Positions 13,419-22,056 of a stretch of 38,410 nucleotides of DNA are shown piece after piece (position 1 is the stretch's first letter; each line of letters opens with the position of its first letter). The position numbers and the translations under genes were made by a program. The stretch comes from Lactiplantibacillus xiangfangensis (GTDB lineage Bacteria; Bacillota; Bacilli; Lactobacillales; Lactobacillaceae): NCBI RefSeq assembly GCF_001438845.1, contig NZ_JQCL01000019.1:1-38410 (forward strand), written 5' to 3'. The notes beneath the pieces were generated by a model that was not told the DNA's origin, did no database searches, and worked only from the letters and a program-made list of their open reading frames with translations.

Positions 13419-13492
13419 TGTAGCTTGAGCTCGGTTGGGTGGAGCACTGAACGTATGTTTAGGAGCGTAGGTTCGAGACCTACAAGTTACAT
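13419..13492 (+). ncRNA. Second tRNA-like element (irregular cloverleaf)
   Basis: A 74-nt near-complete cloverleaf. The 8-bp acceptor TGTAGCTT pairs AAGTTACA (one G-T). The D stem is GCTC/GAGC with GG in the loop. The anticodon stem CTGAA/TTTAG (one G-T) closes a 6-nt loop CGTATG instead of 7. A perfect T arm GTAGG/CCTAC has loop TTCGAGA. The extra acceptor pair and short anticodon loop make charging and decoding doubtful, so no amino acid is assigned. No CCA is encoded. Confidence 0.6.
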
Positions 13493-13528
13493 ATGGGAGG
13501 TGAGCAGCCTCTTTAATTCTCAGTAATG

Positions 13529-13557
13529 AAGTCCAGTTAATAGCTGGGCTTTTATGT
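13529..13557 (+). terminator. Terminator after the tRNA-like region
   Basis: AAGTCCAG (13529-13536) pairs CTGGGCTT (13544-13551), 8 bp with one G-T pair and a TTAATAG loop. It is followed by a T-rich tail. It lies 47 bp before the HNH gene, dividing the tRNA-like transcript from the packaging genes. Confidence 0.7.
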
Positions 13558-13597
13558 TTATAAGGCAATTAAGTCAGCAAGTTAGGGATGATTAGTG

Positions 13598-14107
13598 ATG
13601 CGTATTAAAGTTTGTCGTAAGTCGGGATGCACCAACAAGATTCCATATGACCAGAGCAATCCGTTCTGCGATGAGCACCGTAACCTGTATCATCCCTCAA
13701 CTTGGAAACAGACAGAGCGACGTCAGTCTTATAGCAAGTACAATCGATTCAAACGCGATAAGGAAGCTAACCAGTTCTATCATACTAAGCAGTGGTCAGG
13801 TATTAGTAAGGCGCTAAAGACTCAGGCTTGTAATACATGTGCTATTTGCGGTCACACGTACGACAAATCAGGGTATCTTGTAACTGACCATATTATTCCT
13901 AGACGCGTTGACAAGCGACGACAGCTAGACCTGAGCAACCTATGGGTTATTTGCAAGAGGTGTCACTATTGGAAAGGTGAACTTGAGTCACAGGTTTATA
14001 ATTCTGATTCGTTGGTTGCAAACATAGATGCTAGTCATCGATGGAACCGACAGAAAGTTACACACTGGATTTTAGAAAAAGAAAATCAGACGCAGAATAA
14101 AAAGTAG
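13598..14107 (+). CDS. HNH endonuclease (packaging-associated)
   Basis: This 169-residue protein has the HNH core at about residues 78-127: zinc-binding Cys pairs CNTCAICG and CKRC, the catalytic TDHIIPRR (D97-H98), and NLWVICKRCHYWKGE (N114, H123). An extra Cys-rich N-terminus (CRKSGC, CDEH) may bind another metal. HNH proteins next to the terminase are required for cos cleavage in HK97-like phages, so this suggests cos packaging. ATG 13598 is preferred over the adjacent GTG 13595; AGGGATGA lies upstream. Confidence 0.9.
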   Translation: MRIKVCRKSGCTNKIPYDQSNPFCDEHRNLYHPSTWKQTERRQSYSKYNRFKRDKEANQFYHTKQWSGISKALKTQACNTCAICGHTYDKSGYLVTDHIIPRRVDKRRQLDLSNLWVICKRCHYWKGELESQVYNSDSLVANIDASHRWNRQKVTHWILEKENQTQNKK

Positions 14108-14218
14108 CTGCGATAATTCGTTGATGGGGCCCGCCTATGTGCGTCAGAGAAGAGCTCACACATTGCCGTCTCTTTCTTTCACGAACAGAAGTCAAAAAAA
14201 TATTGCTTTTTTAAAGGT
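14108..14218. other. Non-coding region, possible cos site
   Basis: About 110 bp without an ORF between the HNH gene and a terminator, immediately before the terminase. It holds a GC-rich block (GGGGCCCGCC near 14125-14134). This is the expected site of cos in phages with an HNH-terminase pair. The cut positions cannot be deduced from the sequence alone. Confidence 0.35.
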
Positions 14219-14255
14219 GCTTAATGCTGATATATCGGCGATTAAGCCCTTTTTT
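14219..14255 (+). terminator. Strong terminator between HNH and terminase
   Basis: A 13-bp stem with one bulged G (14219-14231 with 14234-14247; a G-T pair and an AT loop) is followed by CC and a run of six T (14250-14255). Finding it just upstream of the terminase genes means late transcription must either read through it or start again downstream. Confidence 0.75.
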
Positions 14256-14324
14256 AGTGGCGAAAATTAGCCATGAATCGACAAAAATCACAACGAAATT
14301 AGTTGAAAGGAGGTGTAAATCACG

Positions 14325-14792
14325 ATGGATTCCAAGAAAAAGGCGCTTAAAGTCATTACTAACGATAAAAAAATTACAAAGATGAACGGGACCGTTGATT
14401 TGGATGATATCCAGATTACACCCCCGGCTCACTTGCTGAAAAATGCGCAGGCCCTTTGGCGAATTTTGATACCAGAAATTAAAAAAATGGGCTATTTGAA
14501 GCGGGTAGATCAGTCTAATTTAGAATTGTACTGCACATACTACGCGCTTTATTTAGATGCTGAAGATGAGCTTCGGGATAATGGGGCATATTTAAGGTCA
14601 AAAACAGGTAAACCCTTAAATAAGGCGCCTCAGGCTATTCAACTAAATGATTGTGTTCGTAATATGAAATCCTTGGGGTATGAAATGGGTTTTTCGTTCG
14701 ATGCAGGGCTACGACAGCTAACTATTGCTAAGCCACATGAGAAAAAAACAAAAACTCCACTGAAAGAGGTGAAATTCGGTGCAGACGTATGA
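14325..14792 (+). CDS. terS: Terminase small subunit (P27 family)
   Basis: This 155-residue protein fits the P27-type small terminase (Terminase_4): LDDIQITPPAHLLKNAQALW near the start, LKRVDQSNLELYCTYYALY in the middle and LGYEMGFSFDAGLRQL near the end. It recognises the packaging site and passes DNA to the large subunit. AAAGGAGGTG precedes ATG 14325. Its end overlaps the large subunit gene by 14 bp. Confidence 0.9.
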   Translation: MDSKKKALKVITNDKKITKMNGTVDLDDIQITPPAHLLKNAQALWRILIPEIKKMGYLKRVDQSNLELYCTYYALYLDAEDELRDNGAYLRSKTGKPLNKAPQAIQLNDCVRNMKSLGYEMGFSFDAGLRQLTIAKPHEKKTKTPLKEVKFGADV

Positions 14793-16659
14793 TTTTACAG
14801 GTGTCAGAACCATTAAGGCAAAAGTTAAGCCATTTCAGGCAGAGTATGAGCCACTTTTAAAACAATATGATGATCCTGCCACTAAATATGCGTACCGTGT
14901 CATGTTCACTGATGATTTTGTTACTGGCCGTGATTGCCAACTTGCATGTATTAGGCATTTAAACGATTTGCTAAGAATCGGAACTGATGGTTTTAGCTAT
15001 CAATACAGTGTAGATATGGTTAATGCAATCGAATATTTTACGAGGCTGCTACCTAATCCTGATAATATGGCACAAAAGATTGAACCACAATTATGGGAAT
15101 CATTTATTCTTGATAGTTTAATCGGCTGGCGTACTAAAAATGGGACGCGTTATAAAACGGCAAATATTTCAGTTGCACGTAAGCAAGGAAAAACCTGGAT
15201 TGCATCTATGTTAATCAATTTCTATTATTTCGTTGTTTGTGCTCAGGCATCTTCACAAGATTTGCTTGTTGCCAGCTATGATAGTGATCATGCAAGTAAG
15301 TTATTTAATGATGTTTCGATTCAAGCTAAGCAAATTATGAGATTAGATGATTTTAAGGACTGGGTGGCTGAAAATGACGTGGAAGCACAGTCCTATCAAA
15401 TTATTGGTAAAGAGAACAAAAACACAGTGCGCAAAGGTACATCACAAGGTGGCGGATTTGATTCTTTCCATAATGCTATTGCTGTTTTTGATGAAATAGG
15501 TAATCTACGACCGGCATTAAATGAAACTTTGAATCAGATTACATCTGGACAAAATGGAATTCATAACAAATTGTTTGTAAAAATTTCAACGGCTTATCCG
15601 GATATCAAAGTTAAATTCAAAAGTGACCAGGACACAATGCGTTCAGTTATTGAGCATGATGCAGATCGTGATGGTGATGATGTTTTTCAAATCCTTTATA
15701 ACCAGGATTCGGAGGAAGAGGTGTTTAAGCCTGAAACCTGGGCTAAATCGAATCCTTTACTCAACGAATATCCAAAAGAAAAATCCGACAGCTTACTAGA
15801 ATCACTAATTGCGGACCGTGACCAAAACGAACGTGAAAGCACTTTGGAGACTTTTGTAAATAAAACGCTGAACTTATGGAGCCGCCGCTTTCAAAACAGC
15901 TTTTTATCGTTGGATGTTATTCAGAAAAACATCATCGATGATTTCGATGTGGCTGGCAGGGATGTCTATATTGGATTTGATGGTAGTCAGACAAACGATA
16001 ATTCATCATTTGGCATGGAGTTTCCGTTCATGAACGGTAGCAGCTCGATGTTTTACGCCATGGAACATAGTTTTATACCGTTTGCCCAGGCCAAGACCAT
16101 TGAAGCAAAATCAAAGCAAGATGGTTTGGACTATCGCAAGTTGGAACGTGAGGGATTCGTTGACGTGACCAATTTGCCTAGTGGGGTAATTAATAAGGAC
16201 CAGGTCTATCAATGGTTGATAGACTTTGTTCGACGATATAACTTGAAAGTTAAAGCTATTGTTGCTGACCCTAACCTTGCAAGCTGGTTCGTCAATAAAA
16301 TTACGAATTACCAACCTGAATGGCCAATTTTAACCTTAGCGCCAACATCATTCAATTTATCAACGCCGACCAAGGACTTTCAAAATAATTTCATCAATGG
16401 CAGCATCAATATTTTGAATGACCCACTGCTGATTGATGGGCTAAATAACGCCATTTTAAAGGAAGATAACGGTGGTGCGATTAAGATTGACCGTCAGAAC
16501 CGCACTAATGATCATATTGATACGACTGATGCGTTAATCAATGCACATTCAGAGGCGCAGAATTATTTTGAGGACTTTCATCAAGACGGAAACAATCCGC
16601 TTAATGACATGAACAAAAAACAGCGCCGTAACTTTTTCAAATCAATGTTTGGCGCTTGA
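14779..16659 (+). CDS. terL: Terminase large subunit
   Basis: This 626-residue packaging motor has an ATPase domain with a Walker A-like ARKQGKT at residues 133-139 and Walker B AIAVFDE at 233-239. The C-terminal RNase H-like nuclease has acidic residues in YIGFDGSQTND (D401), IVADPN and HIDTTDALINAH. The length is usual for the P27-associated Terminase_1 type. The start is GTG 14779, after GAGGTG, overlapping the small subunit end, so expression is coupled. Confidence 0.97.
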   Translation: MQTYDFTGVRTIKAKVKPFQAEYEPLLKQYDDPATKYAYRVMFTDDFVTGRDCQLACIRHLNDLLRIGTDGFSYQYSVDMVNAIEYFTRLLPNPDNMAQKIEPQLWESFILDSLIGWRTKNGTRYKTANISVARKQGKTWIASMLINFYYFVVCAQASSQDLLVASYDSDHASKLFNDVSIQAKQIMRLDDFKDWVAENDVEAQSYQIIGKENKNTVRKGTSQGGGFDSFHNAIAVFDEIGNLRPALNETLNQITSGQNGIHNKLFVKISTAYPDIKVKFKSDQDTMRSVIEHDADRDGDDVFQILYNQDSEEEVFKPETWAKSNPLLNEYPKEKSDSLLESLIADRDQNERESTLETFVNKTLNLWSRRFQNSFLSLDVIQKNIIDDFDVAGRDVYIGFDGSQTNDNSSFGMEFPFMNGSSSMFYAMEHSFIPFAQAKTIEAKSKQDGLDYRKLEREGFVDVTNLPSGVINKDQVYQWLIDFVRRYNLKVKAIVADPNLASWFVNKITNYQPEWPILTLAPTSFNLSTPTKDFQNNFINGSINILNDPLLIDGLNNAILKEDNGGAIKIDRQNRTNDHIDTTDALINAHSEAQNYFEDFHQDGNNPLNDMNKKQRRNFFKSMFGA

Positions 16660-16672
16660 AGGTGGTGATCGG

Positions 16673-16852
16673 ATGTCTAAAGTAATTGAAACATGGCTGT
16701 CTAATTGGTTTACGGTCGTGTTGTTTATTGGCGGTGCCGTCTTAATTGCGGTAGCTGCCTTTTTATTTAACTTAGTACTAGGGTATTTGGCTAGTGGCGT
16801 TGAGTTATGTGTAATTGCTTACATTCTGGATAAAGAACGGGGTGGGCAATAA
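16673..16852 (+). CDS. Small membrane protein, DUF1056-like
   Basis: This 59-residue protein has two hydrophobic helices (WFTVVLFIGGAVLIAVAAFLF and LVLGYLASGVELCVIAYIL). Its position between terminase and portal is that of DUF1056 proteins in lactic phages. ATG 16673 has GGTGGTGAT upstream; a longer frame overlaps the terminase end. It overlaps the portal start by one base. Confidence 0.7.
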   Translation: MSKVIETWLSNWFTVVLFIGGAVLIAVAAFLFNLVLGYLASGVELCVIAYILDKERGGQ

Positions 16853-18018
16853 TGGGGCTATTAACACCACGCAATTATAAGCAACATAAAATTAATAACT
16901 ACGTCTATCCAAGTGGAGGAGGATTTACGCCCCTGTTATCTTCAGTAGGTGGTAAGCAAATTAGCTATGTTAGTGCAGGCGGAGCCCTGCGTAATATCAA
17001 TGTTTTTAGTGTGATTAACCGCATTGCCAGTGACGTCGCATCAGCTCATTTTAAAACTGAGAACGTTGCGGCATTACGACGATTAGAACAACCTAGTTTG
17101 CTGATTAGCCGTTTTTCTTTTTGGCAAGGCGTTATAATTCAACTTTGCTTGGGTGGAAATGCATACGTACCCCTTGTTGGCCACAATTTAGAGAATGTAC
17201 CGCTATCGGATGTACAGGTCAATTACTTACCAGGAAACGTTGGAATTAGCTATACCGTAGCTGAAAGTAACGAACGCCCTCGAATGGAACTGAGTCAAGA
17301 CCAGATGCTCCATTTTCGATTGATGCCAGACCCTAGTTATCGTTTCTTGATTGGTCGTTCACCGTTAGAAAGCTTGAGGGATGCGTTAACTGTTGATGCT
17401 AAAAGCAATGAGAGCAACCTTAAAACTTTGGAAAATCAGATGAGTCCGGCCGGCAAGCTTAAAATATCTGGGCTGATTAACAGTGATCAAGATTTAAGTG
17501 ATGCCCGTGATATGTTTGAGAAAGCTAATGGTGGTGCTAATGCCGGCCGATTAATGACGTTACCGGATGGATTCGACTATGAACAGTTTGAGATGAAATC
17601 AGATGTATTTAAGGCACTGAACGAGAATGCTAGTTACTCTGCAGCTCAAATCTCACAAGCATTCGGTGTTCCCAGCGACATTCTGGGAGGCGGTACATCC
17701 ACAGAGTCCGCTCATAGTAACATCGAACAGATTAAAGCAACGTATTTATCTAATTTAAATACTTATGTTAATCCAATTGTTGACGAGCTGCGCAATAAGT
17801 CACAGTCACCCGATTTAGAGCTAGATATCAAGGATATGCTAGATGTTGATGACTCAATTTTAATTAGTCAAATCAAGGATTTACGTTCTGCTAATGCTAT
17901 TGACCCGGTGCAGGCCCAGTACATCTTGAAGCGTAATGGATTCTTACCTGAAGATATGCCGGAATTCAATCCTAATTTAACAATGAAAGGAGGTGACTCA
18001 AGTGCTGATAAGGGTTAA
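16852..18018 (+). CDS. Portal protein (HK97 family)
   Basis: This 388-residue protein forms the dodecameric ring through which DNA enters and leaves the capsid. Family traits are an N-terminal INVFSVINRIASDVAS, the central FLIGRSPLESLRDAL, and C-terminal AQISQAFGVPSDILGG with IKATYLSNL. It starts at ATG 16852 on the stop of the small membrane gene and overlaps the protease gene by 17 bp. This is the usual portal-protease-capsid order. Confidence 0.95.
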   Translation: MGLLTPRNYKQHKINNYVYPSGGGFTPLLSSVGGKQISYVSAGGALRNINVFSVINRIASDVASAHFKTENVAALRRLEQPSLLISRFSFWQGVIIQLCLGGNAYVPLVGHNLENVPLSDVQVNYLPGNVGISYTVAESNERPRMELSQDQMLHFRLMPDPSYRFLIGRSPLESLRDALTVDAKSNESNLKTLENQMSPAGKLKISGLINSDQDLSDARDMFEKANGGANAGRLMTLPDGFDYEQFEMKSDVFKALNENASYSAAQISQAFGVPSDILGGGTSTESAHSNIEQIKATYLSNLNTYVNPIVDELRNKSQSPDLELDIKDMLDVDDSILISQIKDLRSANAIDPVQAQYILKRNGFLPEDMPEFNPNLTMKGGDSSADKG

Positions 18019-18703
18019 CGGAATGATTACAAATAATGATGATGCACCTATTTACCGTGATTGGCTAGGAATGAACGTTATAGCACCAAATGACGTGATT
18101 GATGCGTTACCAAACGATAATTCGCCGGTCACACTTGAAATTGCAAGTAATGGTGGTGAGGTTGATCCAGCTACTGAAATTTATACGGTACTTCATAATT
18201 ATAATGGCCAAGTAACTGCCTCAATTATATCTAATGCGTACTCTGCCGGGACAATTATTGCGATGGGGGCGGACAAGGTTCAGATGTCTCCGGGAGCAAA
18301 AATGATGATTCACAATGCCTCAAGTGGTACGGAAGGCAATTATCACGATATGGATAAAGCATCCGGGATGCTTAAAGCAACAAATCAAGCAATTGCTAAC
18401 ATGTATGCTGAAAAGACTGGCAAACCAATTCAGGATTTCTTGGATTTAATGGATCAAGAAACGTGGTTGACAGCGGATGATGCTATTAAGCTCGGATTGG
18501 CCGATGAAAAGCTGGACTTTAGTCCTGAACCCATTACTAACGCAGTTGGGAAGTTAATGCCACGACAAGTAATGGCCAAGATTCATGATCTATTAAATGA
18601 AAATCAAAAATTAAAACAGAGTAGCCAAATGAATAGGCAACCGAGTGAACACCAGAAACTGGTGGACGCAAAGTTGGCTATTTTTTATGGAGAGGATGAG
18701 TAA
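18002..18703 (+). CDS. ClpP-type prohead protease
   Basis: This 233-residue serine protease of the ClpP/S14 fold cuts the scaffold part of the capsid protein. The nucleophile is S81 in NAYSAGT and the base is H104 in MMIHNASS; an acidic residue follows in the MDQETWLTADDAIKLGLAD region. GTG 18002 is chosen because AGGAGG lies 8 nt upstream; a GTG at 17993 lies within that site. It overlaps the portal end. Confidence 0.93.
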   Translation: MLIRVNGMITNNDDAPIYRDWLGMNVIAPNDVIDALPNDNSPVTLEIASNGGEVDPATEIYTVLHNYNGQVTASIISNAYSAGTIIAMGADKVQMSPGAKMMIHNASSGTEGNYHDMDKASGMLKATNQAIANMYAEKTGKPIQDFLDLMDQETWLTADDAIKLGLADEKLDFSPEPITNAVGKLMPRQVMAKIHDLLNENQKLKQSSQMNRQPSEHQKLVDAKLAIFYGEDE

Positions 18704-18705
18704 AA

Positions 18706-19890
18706 GTGAAACCAAATGAATTACAAGTATTATTCAATAAAGTAAGTGCCCATTGTGCCGACTTGAATGCACAGTTAAATGTCAAATTGGCCGATGATCA
18801 CTCTACACCAGAAGACTATCAAAAGATTAAGGACGAGCTTACTGCTGAAAAGGTTCGTCGCGATACCATTGATAAGCAGCTTCAATCGCTGTCAGAAGCC
18901 ACTGGTAACGATAATGATAATCAAAAAAATTCCGGTAACGGGATGCAATTGGGTAGTAATTCTAAGGATTCTCAATTGAATACTCAGAAGCAGGAATTAC
19001 TGGATTATATGAAGCGCAAGCCAGCTAAGAACCAGGTTAGCTCAACAGAAATGTCTCCAGTTGTTCCAGAAACCATTATTTATAATCCTTCATCGGAAGT
19101 TAATAGTGTTGTTGACTTAGCCAATTTACTAACTAAAACGCCAGTTACTACCAAAAAGGGAACATATCCAGTTAAAAAGCGTGCTGATGATTATTTACCA
19201 AGTCAAGATGAGCTGAAAGCAAACAATGAATTAGCAGCGCCAAATTTTGATGATGTTGATTGGTCTGTTGAAACGCATCGTGGGGCACTTACTATCTCAC
19301 AAGAAGCTATTGACGATGCAGAACCATCTGTACTAGACATTGTAGGCCAAGATATTTCAGAAAAAGCTGTGAATACGCATAACCATGTGATTGCACCAAT
19401 TTTAAAGCAGTTTACAGCAAAATCTGTAACTCTAGATACTTCTCATTCAGTGGATGACGTTAAGCATATTCTTAATGTTGATTTAGATCCCGCCTACGTA
19501 CCAGTAATCATTGCCTCACAGTCATTTTACAATTCATTAGATACCTTAAAAGATAAGAACGGCCAATACATTTTCCATCAGGATATTACCACTCCTTCCA
19601 AGGGGACATTGTTAGGAGTTCCAGTTTACCGAGTGGGTGATAAATTATTTGGTGATTCTGGTGACAAGAATGCATTTATCGGGGATATCAATCGTGCTGT
19701 ATTCTTTGCTGATCGTAAGGAAGTTAACTTGTCTTGGGAATATGATCAGGTTTATGGGCAATACTTAGCAGCGGTTTTACGTTTTGGGGTTAGTGTAGCA
19801 GATTCAAATGCTGGCTTCTTCGTTAGTGTGACGGATGGCACGAGTACTGGTGCAACCACCAGTACAACCACTGATGCATCTACAAAATAG
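18706..19890 (+). CDS. Major capsid protein (HK97 fold)
   Basis: This 394-residue protein has a helical, charged delta region (about residues 1-105; KDELTAEKVRRDTIDKQ) that the protease should remove. The HK97 core follows (VPETIIYNP, ALTISQEAIDDAEP, IASQSFYNSLDTLKD, VNLSWEYDQVYGQYLAAVLRFG). The C-terminus is a Thr/Ser-rich tail. The start is GTG 18706, 2 bp after the protease stop. The order and lengths match HK97-type heads. Confidence 0.95.
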   Translation: MKPNELQVLFNKVSAHCADLNAQLNVKLADDHSTPEDYQKIKDELTAEKVRRDTIDKQLQSLSEATGNDNDNQKNSGNGMQLGSNSKDSQLNTQKQELLDYMKRKPAKNQVSSTEMSPVVPETIIYNPSSEVNSVVDLANLLTKTPVTTKKGTYPVKKRADDYLPSQDELKANNELAAPNFDDVDWSVETHRGALTISQEAIDDAEPSVLDIVGQDISEKAVNTHNHVIAPILKQFTAKSVTLDTSHSVDDVKHILNVDLDPAYVPVIIASQSFYNSLDTLKDKNGQYIFHQDITTPSKGTLLGVPVYRVGDKLFGDSGDKNAFIGDINRAVFFADRKEVNLSWEYDQVYGQYLAAVLRFGVSVADSNAGFFVSVTDGTSTGATTSTTTDASTK

Positions 19891-19963
19891 TGGTGTTGAG
19901 AGGCGTGTTCTAAGGATGCGTTCGTTTAAATGATGGCCAACTGTATTGAATTGAGGTGAGAGG

Positions 19964-20284
19964 ATGGCAGACGTTGCAGGGGTTAGTCCTAAAGATATGC
20001 AGGATTACCTATCACTAGATGATGACGTTGATACATCAATTTTGAAAGACCTGATTGAAGAAGCTGAAGACGGAATTATCAGTGACATTGGCTTAGATGT
20101 TAATGTTGATAAATATCGCAGCTATAAGCAGTTTAATCAGGCAGTTAAAACGATGGTTGATTTCAATTACTTCAATCGAGGAAATCTAGCTGAACTGAAA
20201 CTTGCTTATCCGCCTAGCTATCTTCTGATGATTAACAGAATCCGGTGGAAAATTCGGAGGGACAGCAATGAAGATGTCAGTTAG
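19964..20284 (+). CDS. Head-tail connector (gp6-like adaptor)
   Basis: This 106-residue helical protein (VSPKDMQDYLSLDDDVDTSI, then NQAVKTMVDFNYFNRGN) fits the Phage_connect_1/gp6-like adaptor that extends the portal ring. GAGGTGAGAGG lies right before ATG 19964. It overlaps the next gene by 17 bp. Confidence 0.85.
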   Translation: MADVAGVSPKDMQDYLSLDDDVDTSILKDLIEEAEDGIISDIGLDVNVDKYRSYKQFNQAVKTMVDFNYFNRGNLAELKLAYPPSYLLMINRIRWKIRRDSNEDVS

Positions 20285-20600
20285 CCGGTTTTCGGAGCGA
20301 GTTACGCTGGGTAGTTACCAACCAGTTCCGAATGACAATACTGGAGATTATGATAATAAATTTGTACCAGGCTTTGACCTTCATTGTGCGCGCTATCAGC
20401 GGACCATGGAGCAAAAGGTTCAAATAATCGGTACAGCGTATGAGGAAACTATCATACTGGCTGTTCGAAGAAATTCCAAAATTGATAAATCGATGATTGC
20501 CCAGTACCAGGGCAACAAGTATCAGATTGTTGATTTTTCAAAGGATAGTTCTGGATTGCCGGTTGGGTATGATCTGATGACGTTGAAGCTTAAAAAGTAG
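20268..20600 (+). CDS. Head closure protein (SPP1 gp16-like)
   Basis: This 110-residue beta-rich protein has the pattern of head-tail joining proteins: opening RFSERVTLGSYQPVPND, central EETIILAVRRN and closing YQGNKYQIVDFSKD. It should seal the capsid exit and dock the tail. It lies directly after the adaptor gene. Confidence 0.85.
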   Translation: MKMSVSRFSERVTLGSYQPVPNDNTGDYDNKFVPGFDLHCARYQRTMEQKVQIIGTAYEETIILAVRRNSKIDKSMIAQYQGNKYQIVDFSKDSSGLPVGYDLMTLKLKK

Positions 20601-20608
20601 GTGATTGA

Positions 20609-20998
20609 ATGGAACTGCCAGTAGTGACAATGGCTAAGGTAATCAATTCGTTTAGTTTGCCTTGGTTAGATAATGTTTTTCGCGGGTCAATCCCGCCAGC
20701 ATACCTTGAAAAAACGGATAATACGACGATGCTAATTACTGAATCAATGAATGAACCTCAGGTGAGTCTTAATGGGCGGCACAAGGGATGGTTAATGGGT
20801 ACTGAGTTACAAATTTTTTATAAAGTTGGCGCGCAGTTCAATACTCAGGATGCCGAAATTGATTTAACTAGCCGACTAGAGCAACTAGGATATAAGACTG
20901 AAACCCGAGCGCGCGTGAAGGACCCTGACACCAATCAAGTGACCAAGGTCCTTTTTGCTACTTGGGATTTATTAGGAGGAACAGGTAATGAGACATAA
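20609..20998 (+). CDS. Tail terminator-type protein (DUF806)
   Basis: This 129-residue protein resembles DUF806 of lactic phages (MELPVVTMAKVINS, then ESMNEPQVSLNGRHKG). It probably caps the tail tube at the head side. It ends 11 bp inside the next gene, whose ribosome site AGGAGG lies within this frame. Confidence 0.75.
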   Translation: MELPVVTMAKVINSFSLPWLDNVFRGSIPPAYLEKTDNTTMLITESMNEPQVSLNGRHKGWLMGTELQIFYKVGAQFNTQDAEIDLTSRLEQLGYKTETRARVKDPDTNQVTKVLFATWDLLGGTGNET

Positions 20999-21611
20999 TA
21001 TTTCGCGGGCAACTATTGCACAACTTGATGATACAGGGAAACTGCTAAGCGGTGAAAAAGGGCTTTCTACAGATGGTCTATATGTTATTGATCATAATGA
21101 AGAAGGGTTTGCGACCCTTAATATTACTGGGATTGAAGCTGCCGGGGTTGCTGTCTGGTTAAACGGGCAACTTAAGCATAATTCCTATGGAAAATCACAG
21201 CCAGTCATTGCAATGACTGGAGCAATTGATTTTGAAATGAAACAAAAAATTAAAGGCTTCGTGAAGACTAAGAATGGCGGTTGGATGCGGAAATTACCTA
21301 AACCACATATTGCCATGATTGCTGAATCAGAGGGTTGGGATGGTGAAGTCTACTATGAATGTTTTGCTAACTTAGATTTTATTGAAGAAGCATCTAACAA
21401 TTCAACCGATAATAACAATGAAGTTGATTCAATGGATACATTGAATGCTACTGCGAATGCACCACTCTCCAAGGATGTCTTTACCGATGGAATCACACAA
21501 GAACCATATATGATTGCTATGAGTAGTGATGACTTTGACAAGGATAAGCTTTGGGGCGAAGTGTTTGGCGGCTATACTGCACCGGCTAGTGGTTCAACTC
21601 AAGCTGGCTAG
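20988..21611 (+). CDS. Major tail tube protein
   Basis: This 207-residue protein has a beta-rich body (GLYVIDHNEEGFATLNITG, KPHIAMIAESEGWDGEVYYE). The C-terminal TLNATANAPLSKDVFTDG ... EPYMIAMSSDDFDKD is typical of phage major tail proteins of lactobacilli. AGGAGG lies 9 nt before ATG 20988. A strong terminator one gene later would favour high production relative to the tape measure. Confidence 0.88.
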   Translation: MRHNISRATIAQLDDTGKLLSGEKGLSTDGLYVIDHNEEGFATLNITGIEAAGVAVWLNGQLKHNSYGKSQPVIAMTGAIDFEMKQKIKGFVKTKNGGWMRKLPKPHIAMIAESEGWDGEVYYECFANLDFIEEASNNSTDNNNEVDSMDTLNATANAPLSKDVFTDGITQEPYMIAMSSDDFDKDKLWGEVFGGYTAPASGSTQAG

Positions 21612-21613
21612 TC

Positions 21614-22012
21614 ATGGCAGCCAATGACTTGGACAAGCAATTAGATAATTGGTTAGGTCAAGTGAAAGACCTAATTCCCGACGTTGAGACCAAGCGAAAA
21701 ATGACTGCTGCGGGTGGTGAGGTGCTAAAAAAGAATTTGGTGCAAGAGACTAAGTCAAAGCATTATACCGACAGAAATGGGACTAGTCAAAATCCACATT
21801 TGGCGGATGAGTTGGCAGTTGACCATGATGACGATGGTAATTCTGGGGTCGGATTTCATAAGAAAGCGTACATTGCCCGTTTTCTTGACGAAGGTACAAA
21901 ATACCGACCAGGCGATCACTTTTACGAAGCCACCATTAACCGTAGTAAGAAAGACGTTTTGGATGCAATGCGGACAGTCTACGATAAAAGTACTAGTGAA
22001 AAGCACTCTTAG
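21614..22012 (+). CDS. HK97 gp10-like tail protein
   Basis: This 132-residue protein has the gp10-like pattern: N-terminal helix, AAGGEVLKKNLVQETKSKHY, then VGFHKKAYIARFLDEGT and a C-terminal helix. The usual place of this family is before the tail tube gene; here it follows it. Its stop codon sits in the loop of the terminator hairpin at 21999-22023. Confidence 0.75.
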   Translation: MAANDLDKQLDNWLGQVKDLIPDVETKRKMTAAGGEVLKKNLVQETKSKHYTDRNGTSQNPHLADELAVDHDDDGNSGVGFHKKAYIARFLDEGTKYRPGDHFYEATINRSKKDVLDAMRTVYDKSTSEKHS

Positions 22013-22023
22013 GAGTGCTTTTT
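21999..22023 (+). terminator. Terminator with the gp10-like stop codon in its loop
   Basis: AAAAGCACTC (21999-22008) pairs perfectly with GAGTGCTTTT (22013-22022), loop TTAG. The stem strand supplies the T-run. The TAG stop codon of the preceding gene lies at 22010-22012, in the loop. It is placed to cut transcription before the tail-chaperone and tape-measure genes. Confidence 0.8.
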
Positions 22024-22056
22024 GCATACATAAAATAAATTTAGGAGTGGTAAATA

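Noticed and set aside
13344-13568. Leftward 74-codon frame across the tRNA-like region
   Set aside because: It spans both tRNA-like elements and the terminator; its translation has no recognisable features and no ribosome site.
14211-14432. Leftward 73-codon frame across the terminator and small terminase start
   Set aside because: It runs opposite a clear terminase gene and through a strong terminator hairpin.
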